A DNA stretch of 64,000 nucleotides from Cloacibacterium sp. TD35 (lineage in GTDB: Bacteria; Bacteroidota; Bacteroidia; Flavobacteriales; Weeksellaceae). The notes beneath the pieces were generated by a model. That model saw only the letters and a program-made list of their open reading frames with translations. It made no database searches and was not told the DNA's origin. The stretch is from the NCBI RefSeq assembly GCF_028864635.1, contig NZ_CP104850.1, positions 2,362,001-2,426,000 of the forward strand. Reading direction: 5' to 3'. The translations under genes and the position numbers were made by a program. Positions 35,669 to 41,917 of the stretch are shown in pieces; the stretch's first letter is position 1; the number at the start of each line of letters is the position of its first letter.

Positions 35669-36132
35669 AAACAGAAAAAGATTTCAGCGCACTCTATTTA
35701 GAAAGACAATTGTGCTTTCCACTGTATGCAGCATCTCGATTAACCACCAAGATTTATGAGCCTTTTCTCAAAAATCTAGACCTTACCTATCCACAATATT
35801 TGGTGCTTATGGTCCTTTGGCAAAATGACGCCATTACCGTGAATGAAATAGGGAGCCGACTTTTTTTAGAATCTAATACGCTCACTCCATTGCTCAAAAG
35901 ATTAGAACAAAAGGGATTGCTTACCCGAAAACGCTCTGCCGAAGACGAAAGAAAAGTAGTGATTTCTCTTACCCAATCAGGAATAGGACTCCGAGAACAA
36001 GCAGTAGAAATTCCCACAAAAATTATTAGTCATTTCTCAGACGAAAGCATTTCTGCGGAAGAAATCATACAATTCCAAAAAACCTTGCATAGTTTGATAG
36101 AAATTCTTCATCAAAAATCTGAAAAACAATAG
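35665..36132 (+). CDS. OhrR-type MarR family peroxide sensor
   Basis: 155 residues. The N-terminal LERQLCFPLYAASR carries the reactive cysteine (residue 16) in the same setting as OhrR sensors. The winged helix shows LTYPQYLVLMVLWQND, RLFLESNTLTPLLKRLEQKGL and RKRSAEDERKV, nearly a textbook OhrR pattern. OhrR is a repressor that releases DNA when organic peroxides oxidise the cysteine. Normally it controls ohr. Here no ohr gene is present and the partner is the DoxX-GPx fusion, with which it overlaps by four bases. Confidence 0.9.
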   Translation: MKTEKDFSALYLERQLCFPLYAASRLTTKIYEPFLKNLDLTYPQYLVLMVLWQNDAITVNEIGSRLFLESNTLTPLLKRLEQKGLLTRKRSAEDERKVVISLTQSGIGLREQAVEIPTKIISHFSDESISAEEIIQFQKTLHSLIEILHQKSEKQ

Positions 36133-36157
36133 AGTATTTACAGATAATTATATATTC

Positions 36158-36185
36158 AAGCCTATTTTTAATAGGCTTTTTTTAT
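36158..36185 (+). terminator. Terminator of the DoxX-GPx / ohrR operon
   Basis: AAGCCTAT (36158-36165) pairs with ATAGGCTT (36171-36178) around a 5-base loop, followed by a run of seven Ts. Confidence 0.88.
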
Positions 36186-36186
36186 G

Positions 36187-36426
36187 GAAAAAAGCTGTGA
36201 AAACTTATATTGCTACATGGACATACCTTGCTCTAATTTCCCTATGTTAAAGCTATTGCAAAAGTCATTTAAATGTTATATTGATTTTAAAAATAATTGA
36301 ACGAAGAAATAATACTTAGAATTTAAATAGTATAAAAAAAAATATCTTTATCATGCACTCCTCATGCACTATCTATGGAGTATCTATGCACCATCTATGC
36401 TATACCCAAATTTATGTATCGACCTG
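36187..36426. other. AT-rich gap with short clustered repeats
   Basis: No open frame or RNA gene could be supported here. Within 36351-36402 short words recur: CATGCAC three times (one as ATGCACC) and ATCTATG three times at irregular spacing. They are too short and irregular for a CRISPR array. The cluster stands just left of the structured RNA candidate and may mark an old integration junction. Confidence 0.4.
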
Positions 36427-36660
36427 GTGTCGTCCTAAAATAACTATATAGGTTACTTTATGAAAAATTTATTATCAAGTAAACCACACGAAAGGATTTG
36501 TGCGGTAACGGGGACAGCTCTCTGTAGCTAGTCAGTGCGTATAATGTTCATTATGTTACTTGCTGCGGACAGCAGTGTTTTTGGAACCTTGACGATGTTA
36601 TTAAGAACTGAACGTTTTAGTGTGTTTAAGGTCACGGATTAGAAATCCGAGGCATTTGGG
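36427..36660 (+). ncRNA. Structured RNA candidate, copy A
   Basis: The 88 bases at 36513-36600 align with 62011-62093 at 61 of 83 compared positions, with one 5-base gap. The hairpin CTGC-GGACA-GCAG (36563-36575) corresponds to CCAC-AGACA-GTGG in copy B: two internal base pairs are changed on both sides so that pairing is kept. A second hairpin (ATAATG/CATTAT, 36541-36554) precedes it. TCGTC (36430-36434) can pair with GACGA (36591-36595), closing the element, and copy B offers the same at equal distance. A further stem CGGATT/AATCCG stands at 36635-36649. Boundaries are estimates and the strand is inferred from the terminator of copy B. Confidence 0.55.
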
Positions 36661-36784
36661 TTTTATACCAACCTATAGCTTCAACATAAACAATTTTCTT
36701 ATCCCCTACCCTGACTTCGACAAGCTATTAGATTTGCAAAAGAAAAAGTAACTTTAAATATTAATTTAAGTTATACTGATACCA

Positions 36785-36930
36785 GAGGCGCTATGGTGAA
36801 CTAGTTCGACTAATAAATAAGACTTATACTGAGCATTAGACCTTAGCGCCTTTTAGGTTCTTGAACCATTTAGAATTTTAAGTTTCTAGACTTAGTAATA
36901 GCGTTAGTTAGAACCTTGCTGGAAATCAGA
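36785..36930 (+). ncRNA. Candidate IS110 bridge RNA
   Basis: Two large stem-loops lie between the left end and the transposase start. Stem 1 pairs 36787-36797 with 36840-36850 (7 + 3 pairs around one T-T mismatch) and encloses a 42-base loop. Stem 2 pairs AGGTTC (36855-36860) with GAACCT (36911-36916) around a 50-base loop. Known IS110 bridge RNAs have two such loops, one for target and one for donor. In loop 1, TGAGCATT (36830-36837) is the exact complement of AATGCTCA at 37962-37969, the right junction of the element. Expression is not shown. Confidence 0.5.
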
Positions 36931-36952
36931 ATGACCTTTCAATTGTAAATTT

Positions 36953-37942
36953 ATGAAAAATCTATTTATTGGAATTGATATTTCCAAAGAGGTATTTGAT
37001 TATTGTGCTATTGATGAGCAAAACCAAATAATCATCAATAAACAAGTTGCCCCAAATTCCAAAGATGGAATTGAAAAATTTTGTCAAAAACTTGACCAAT
37101 TAAAAGAGTATTCTATCTGGATTGCCATGGAACACACTGGGCATTATGGAAGTTTACTATGTTATGAGTTCTCTATTCGTCAACTTTGTTATTCCTTAAT
37201 CAATCCTTTAGAAATGAAACATGCTACTGGAATTAGCAGAGGAAAAACTGATGCAGTAGATGCTTGGAGAATTGCAAGTTATGCTTTAGCTAATAAACAT
37301 AAACTAAAACCATACATATTACCAGCAAAAGAACTTAGAAAACTCAAAATATTAATGAGTTCTAGAGAACGTTTGGTTAAAGTCCATGTACAAATGAAAA
37401 ACGGCTTAAAAAGCTTAGAGATAGAAGCAAAAATAATCTCTCTAAAGTCTCACACTCAAGAAATGGAGCGAATTATTCTTCAAATAGAAAAATCTATATT
37501 GTCTACGGAAAAACAAATGAGAGAATTTATTAAACAAAACGATGAATTGAAAAACAACTTTCAGAAAATAACTTCTGTTATTGGTGTAGGAGAGATTACT
37601 GCTATAAAATGCATTCTTGAAACGGATAATTTTACCAAATTCAACAACCCAAGAAAGTTCAGTTGTCACTGCGGTTTAGCCCCTTTTAAATATCAATCTG
37701 GAAGCAGTATTAGAGGGAAAACTAAAACAAGTTCGCTCTGTGACAAATCCCTTAAAAGCATCCTTTTTAAAGCTGCTTGCTCAGCTATACAGCATGACCC
37801 TCAACTGAAAAATTATTACTTAAGAAAAACTTCTGAGGGAAAACACAAATTATCTGTAATAAACGCTGTAGCAAGTAAAATTGTGCTAAGAATTTTTGCC
37901 GTATCTAAAAGAAAACAAAATTTTGTAAAACTTTTTAACTAA
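36953..37942 (+). CDS. IS110-family transposase (DEDD recombinase)
   Basis: 329 residues. The N-terminal RuvC-like domain begins FIGIDISKEVFDYC (first Asp at residue 9) and continues with AMEHTGHYG and KTDAVDAWRIASYA, giving the DEDD acidic residues. A coiled-coil linker (~140-200) is followed by the C-terminal Tnp domain (TSVIGVGEITAIKCILETDNFTKF, CGLAPFKYQSGSS) with the conserved serine of the IS110/IS116/IS902 family. The protein is full length with no frameshift, so the element could be active. It is directed by an RNA from the upstream region in characterised members. Confidence 0.93.
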   Translation: MKNLFIGIDISKEVFDYCAIDEQNQIIINKQVAPNSKDGIEKFCQKLDQLKEYSIWIAMEHTGHYGSLLCYEFSIRQLCYSLINPLEMKHATGISRGKTDAVDAWRIASYALANKHKLKPYILPAKELRKLKILMSSRERLVKVHVQMKNGLKSLEIEAKIISLKSHTQEMERIILQIEKSILSTEKQMREFIKQNDELKNNFQKITSVIGVGEITAIKCILETDNFTKFNNPRKFSCHCGLAPFKYQSGSSIRGKTKTSSLCDKSLKSILFKAACSAIQHDPQLKNYYLRKTSEGKHKLSVINAVASKIVLRIFAVSKRKQNFVKLFN

Positions 37943-38079
37943 ACTCTTGTTTTTATCTTAGAATGCTCAACAATTGCTGCATATTTATCTTTTATAAGAT
38001 CTTTGCCAATTGTAATGATATGTCTTCCAGCAGGTCTTATTTTATATAAACCATCTTTAATTTTAAATTCTTTGCTCAT
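37939..38079 (-). pseudogene. GHKL (MORC/MutL-like) ATPase, first 38 codons only, cut by the IS
   Basis: Overlaps the methyltransferase stop by four bases (ATGA), so it was the next gene of that operon. It encodes MSKEFKIKDGLYKIRPAGRH and then IITIGKDLIKDKYAAIVE, matching the N-terminal start of GHKL ATPases found beside DNA methyltransferases, up to the glutamate of the N-box, where E-L-V-K-N-x-Y-D-A-D would continue. At that point (about 37966) the frame enters the IS right end, adds HSKIKTRV and stops at 37939. No remainder of the gene was found on the other side of the IS. Family assignment is from memory of the motif, not from a search. Confidence 0.6.
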
Positions 38080-39290
38080 AATAGATCTTTCATTTTTTTT
38101 GCAATAGCATATGCCATTAACGGTGGAACGGCATTACCTATCTGTTTAAATGCGGCAGAACGCGAACCTTCGAAATAGAAATCATCAGGAAAAGACTGTA
38201 ATCTGGCAGCTTCTCTCACCGATATAGAACGACATTGCTCTTCATCAGGATGTATGTAGTAATGTCCGTCTTTTGCAATATGTGCTACAACTGTATGTGA
38301 AACTCCTGTTCCATTGACAACTTTAAATCTATCAATAAATGAAGATTCATTTTTATGTGTTTTTAATTCCTCCGGCAAATCTGGGTATTTCATTCTTATC
38401 TGCTCGTGATTCCACTTGCGAATAGCAGTTTTATATATAGCTAAATCCCTTTTGTTGTGAGGCCGAGAAATATGCTGGGTAACAAAATCAATCCCATTTC
38501 GTAAATTGAATTTTTCAAGATACTTGTTTTTTTGTTCTTTGTAATTTATATACTGATACCCCTCGCCAGGTTTTAATTTAGGTAAATCCTGAAATGCTTC
38601 ATTTACGGTATATTTTTTTTCTGATTTTTCAAAATCGGGAAATCCAAAATCAGATTCTTTTTTCCATCCAATAATTATAATTCTCTTTCTAGCCTGTACA
38701 ACTCCATAATCTGATGCATCAAGTGTATCGTGATACACTTCATAACCAAGCTTTCTGAAATATGTTTTTAAGTTTTTAAAATGTTGTCCTTTATTTGCAC
38801 TTAAAATTCCAGGAACATTTTCAAACACAAATGCTTTGGGACTAAACTCTTTCAAAAATCTCCCATATTGAATGTATAATTTATTTCGAGGGTCATTTTC
38901 TATATTGTCATGATGTCTTCCTAACAGAGAATATGCTTGACAAGGTGGACCTCCAATTATTAAATCAATGTTTCCCTTTTCTTTAACAAGTTTTTTGAAA
39001 ATGTCTTTTATAGAATTATCATCTATTTCAACATTTATAACAGAATTTAAAATTTCATCTGGTATATTTTTGTAAAACTCTTCCCTATTTATTTCTTTCT
39101 TTAAATAACTGTAGTATACATCTAATTTATTTTCTGATTTAAGATAATGATAAGCTGATCTAGTTTTTATAGTAAAACAGGCTTCTTCATTCATTTCAAT
39201 ATGTGCAACAGGATTGAACCCTGCTTTAATAAATCCTTCAGACATCCCAGATGCTCCCGCAAACAAATCTATAAAATTGTGATTTTTCAT
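38076..39290 (-). CDS. DNA (cytosine-5-)-methyltransferase
   Basis: 404 residues with the ordered motifs of the C5 family: motif I DLFAGASGMSEGF, motif IV GGPPCQAYSLLGR with the catalytic cysteine, motif VI FVFENVPG, motif VIII QARKRIIIIG, then EAARLQSFPDDF and motif X QIGNAVPP. The enzyme is complete. The target sequence cannot be deduced. Located on the minus strand ahead of a truncated GHKL ATPase gene, it is probably the surviving modification part of a restriction-modification-like system. Confidence 0.92.
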   Translation of the reverse strand: MKNHNFIDLFAGASGMSEGFIKAGFNPVAHIEMNEEACFTIKTRSAYHYLKSENKLDVYYSYLKKEINREEFYKNIPDEILNSVINVEIDDNSIKDIFKKLVKEKGNIDLIIGGPPCQAYSLLGRHHDNIENDPRNKLYIQYGRFLKEFSPKAFVFENVPGILSANKGQHFKNLKTYFRKLGYEVYHDTLDASDYGVVQARKRIIIIGWKKESDFGFPDFEKSEKKYTVNEAFQDLPKLKPGEGYQYINYKEQKNKYLEKFNLRNGIDFVTQHISRPHNKRDLAIYKTAIRKWNHEQIRMKYPDLPEELKTHKNESSFIDRFKVVNGTGVSHTVVAHIAKDGHYYIHPDEEQCRSISVREAARLQSFPDDFYFEGSRSAAFKQIGNAVPPLMAYAIAKKMKDLL

Positions 39291-39533
39291 TATTAAGCAA
39301 ATATGAAATTAATTAGATTTAAATTTGAATTATAATCATAAAACAAATATTTAATCATTTTTTTCTATGAAAATTAAAATTACCATTAGTAAGAGTTAAC
39401 AATAATTAGTTTTTTAACAAAATTAATAAAAGTTATCTAATAAAATTACGGAAAATCTTAAAATCAATAAAAATCATAAAACCCCATCATTTTTCTCCCA
39501 ATCAAGTTAGGGTCAAGTTCTACTCAAGTTTTA

Positions 39534-39615
39534 GGTTTGTTCGTGGTTTGTTCGTAATTTATGGTACTTTTCCGAGGCTGATTCGAAGGAAACACAAACA
39601 AACCACGAACAAACC
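39534..39615. repeat. Perfect 19-base inverted repeat downstream of the WYL gene
   Basis: GGTTTGTTCGTGGTTTGTT (39534-39552) is exactly reversed and complemented at 39597-39615, spacer 44 bases. The right copy of the long repeat keeps only a degraded version near 56952-57040. No T-run follows on the minus strand, so a plain terminator is not certain. The rest of the gap 39291-39675 shows no gene. Confidence 0.6.
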
Positions 39616-39675
39616 CCACAGAAAACCCGAATTTCACCCAACTTTGACTCGAAGATATGGAGTTAACAATAGTGC

Positions 39676-40596
39676 TTACACAGAAAAATTTTTCAGCATG
39701 ATTTCTACCTCTGCTTTCAGTTCTTGGATAAAACTTTCTGGCGCTAAAACTTGCACGCGTTTTCCGTAGGATAAAATCTCCCTTTGGAAATCATAAGTAG
39801 GCACCAAACTCACCCTAAAAATGGTCTCCGTTTCGTTCTCGGCGATTACGGTTTGGGAATGATGCAGTGGCAAAGCTTTGACATAATTGGCTTGTTCACG
39901 GTCAAATTTCAACAAAATTTCCTGTGTTTCTTTGCCCAAAGTACTGATGATGCCAAAAGAATTTTTGTAAGCCTTTTCTATATCAATATTCTCTCTTTTG
40001 AAAGAAGTATTGCTGATATTGAGGTCAGAAATGCGGTCTAGTCCGTAAGTTTTTAGAAAAAAAGAGGGGTTTTTGGACTGATAATCGGCGGCCAAAAGAT
40101 ACCAACGGTTTTTGAATTCCTTCAACGCATAAGGCATGACGACTTTGCTGGACTTTTCGTTTTCCCAAAATTTTTGATAGGTAAAAGAGAGTACTTTCTT
40201 CTGGGTAATCGCATGAATCAAACCGTTAAGATGTACTAAACCTCTGGCTCTTCTCGGCTCAAAAAACATCACATCTGCTTTTCCTTTGGTTTCGCGGTAG
40301 GCTTCTACCAATAGCAATTGGTCAAATACGCTCTCTTGGGAAAGTTCCAGTTCTTCTTCCTCTATGAAATGGGCATTTTTCTTACGGGAATAAGAAATCT
40401 GTATCCCAAATACATCTGCAATCGCCAGTTTATCTCGCTGAAAAGTGCGTTCAGTAAATTTGAGTTCCAGTCCTTTTTCTGCAAACTGCGTTTCTAAGTA
40501 GTCTGCAATTTCTGGATAAGTGGCGCCTCGGTCTTTTCTTCTGCGTAAAAACTCTTCTATAAAGAGCAGTCTGAGCATTTGTTCGTTTTTTGCCAT
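39676..40596 (-). CDS. WYL-domain transcriptional regulator, copy 1
   Basis: 306 residues from ATG 40596 (an upstream in-frame start at 40683 lies in the probable control region). An N-terminal winged helix-turn-helix (LFIEEFLRRRKDRGATYPEIADYL, TERTFQRDKLAIADVFGI) is followed by a WYL domain near 130-220 (VLSFTYQKF, LKEFKNRWYLLAADY) and a C-terminal extension. WYL proteins sense nucleotides or other ligands and regulate transcription, often in defence or mobile regions. Only seven residues differ from copy 2 at 57082-58002. A 7-base inverted repeat lies 40 bases upstream. Confidence 0.88.
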   Translation of the reverse strand: MAKNEQMLRLLFIEEFLRRRKDRGATYPEIADYLETQFAEKGLELKFTERTFQRDKLAIADVFGIQISYSRKKNAHFIEEEELELSQESVFDQLLLVEAYRETKGKADVMFFEPRRARGLVHLNGLIHAITQKKVLSFTYQKFWENEKSSKVVMPYALKEFKNRWYLLAADYQSKNPSFFLKTYGLDRISDLNISNTSFKRENIDIEKAYKNSFGIISTLGKETQEILLKFDREQANYVKALPLHHSQTVIAENETETIFRVSLVPTYDFQREILSYGKRVQVLAPESFIQELKAEVEIMLKNFSV

Positions 40597-40635
40597 GGGA
40601 AATAGATTAAGATGGAAGCAAAGATAAGGAAGTAG

Positions 40636-40654
40636 AACGTCAAAAGATGACGTT
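40636..40654. promoter_or_regulatory. Candidate operator of the WYL regulator
   Basis: AACGTCA (40636-40642) and TGACGTT (40648-40654) pair perfectly around five bases, 40 bases upstream of the start. Copy 2 retains AACGACA and TGACGGA with the same spacing at 58043-58061, so the position is conserved while the arms have partly decayed. Confidence 0.4.
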
Positions 40655-40745
40655 TTTAGAACTTTCGATGAGTAGAAAGTCAATTCTATTGAAAAGACAA
40701 AAACAAGAATGACCTTCGGAAAAGCGGAATTAAATTTAAAAAAAA

Positions 40746-41771
40746 CTATGAATTGGTAGAGTCTCTTTGAACAATTGTAGATTTAAAGGTGAGTTTCTTC
40801 TCATAGAAATATCCGATTTCATTTTTGAGATGAAAAAATAAATCTTGAGCTGCCATACTTCCCATTTCATAAGCAGGTTGGGTAATGGTAGAAAGGGGTG
40901 GAGTTAATAAATCTGCATTGCTGTAATTAGAAAAACAGATTAATTTCATTTGTTTAGGAATCTTGATATTCAACTGATTACAAACTCTCAAGGTTTTAAT
41001 CGCTAAATTTTCTACAGAGGCAAAAACAGCATCTGGCCTGCCTTTTTTAAGTTCTAAAAATTTATAAATTTTATCGTAAGAATTATTGCTTTCTTCGCCA
41101 TCTCTTACACATTTTAAGAGCCTTTGTTTATTAAACGGAATGCCATATTTTTTTAGAGCATCTATATAACCTTCTTTTCTTCCGCTTTCTATGCTTAAAC
41201 TGTCATTTAAAGAAAAAAAGGCAATGTCTTTGCATCCGTTTTTGATTAAAAATTCTGTAGCATTAAAACCAGCTTCGTAATCATTGGTAATTACTTTGGT
41301 CACATTAAGCGTTTTAGGAACTCTATCAAAAAACACTACCGGAATTCCTTCATTAATAATATCTTCGAAATGCTTGGTATCTGTAGTATTAAAGGCTATA
41401 GAAGCAATTACACCTTCTACTCTACCATTGAGTAAATGTTCTGCAATTTCTTTCTCTTCCTGGTAATTTTCTTTACTAGAATACACCAAAACATGGTAAC
41501 CATTTTCTCTGGCTACTGCTTCTACGCCACTGATGGCTTGGATAAAAAAATCATTATTAAGTTCTGGTACAATGAGCGCAATCGTTTTGCTTTTATGATT
41601 TCTGAGTGAACCAGCATAAGGATTGGCATGATAGCCCAATTCTTTGGCAGCATCTAAAACCAACTTCTTCGTTTCTTCACTTATTTCATAGCTATCGCGA
41701 AGCGCTTTAGAAACAGTTGATACTGAAAGTTTTAGATGTAATGCTAAATCTTTGAGACTAATTTTACCCAT
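40746..41771 (-). CDS. LacI family regulator of the glucuronate island
   Basis: 341 residues from ATG 41771 (MGKISLKDLAL). An earlier start at 41807 would add 12 residues outside the family pattern. The LacI helix-turn-helix is LKDLALHLKLSVSTVSKALRDSYEIS, and the hinge segment is GYHANPYAGSLR. The periplasmic-binding-protein-like ligand domain follows (TIALIVPELNNDFFIQAISGVE ... PLSTITQP). It probably represses the neighbouring uptake and glucuronate genes in the absence of a sugar acid. It lies directly beside the GH3 gene and is read in the same direction. Confidence 0.88.
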   Translation of the reverse strand: MGKISLKDLALHLKLSVSTVSKALRDSYEISEETKKLVLDAAKELGYHANPYAGSLRNHKSKTIALIVPELNNDFFIQAISGVEAVARENGYHVLVYSSKENYQEEKEIAEHLLNGRVEGVIASIAFNTTDTKHFEDIINEGIPVVFFDRVPKTLNVTKVITNDYEAGFNATEFLIKNGCKDIAFFSLNDSLSIESGRKEGYIDALKKYGIPFNKQRLLKCVRDGEESNNSYDKIYKFLELKKGRPDAVFASVENLAIKTLRVCNQLNIKIPKQMKLICFSNYSNADLLTPPLSTITQPAYEMGSMAAQDLFFHLKNEIGYFYEKKLTFKSTIVQRDSTNS

Positions 41772-41857
41772 AGAACAAAAATAATAAATATCGTTTAAAT
41801 TTTTCATAAAAATATGCTGATATAAATTATATTGTGATAAATATTTTTCTATTTAAA

Positions 41858-41896
41858 TAGAAAAAGACTGCATTTTTGGTGAGGAATGCAGTCTTT
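41858..41896 (-). terminator. Terminator of the TonB receptor-GH3 unit
   Basis: A 12-base perfect stem (41863-41874 with 41885-41896, core GACTGCATT) with a 10-base loop is followed on the minus strand by TTTTTCT. It closes the GH3 gene and separates it from lacI. Confidence 0.85.
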
Positions 41897-41917
41897 AGTA
41901 TAAATTATTTAATCTAA

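Larger units (their letters stand above)
36700..37966 (+). mobile_element. IS110-family insertion sequence (left end unresolved)
   Basis: It contains the transposase gene at 36953-37942 and a ~200-base upstream non-coding region of the kind that encodes a bridge RNA. The right end is placed at about 37965, because there the interrupted GHKL ATPase gene resumes in its expected sequence. IS110 elements have no long terminal inverted repeats and usually make no target duplication, so the left end cannot be read directly. The left border given is a guess from typical element length (about 1.25 kb). Confidence 0.65.
39474..40600. repeat. Long direct repeat, left copy (WYL gene plus flank)
   Basis: This segment is nearly identical in sequence and orientation to about 56889-58006. 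Both hold a WYL regulator gene and ~200 bases downstream of it. The coding part differs at few positions and the flank is more diverged. The pair brackets the glucuronate island. Confidence 0.8.

Noticed and set aside
36351-36402. Clustered CATGCAC / ATCTATG words, at first sight CRISPR-like or iteron-like
   Set aside because: Units are 7 bases with irregular spacing and no spacers of constant length, and no cas or replication genes are near.
36635-36649. CGGATT-AGA-AATCCG hairpin resembling a tRNA anticodon arm
   Set aside because: No D arm, T arm or acceptor stem can be built around it. It is kept only as part of the structured RNA candidate.
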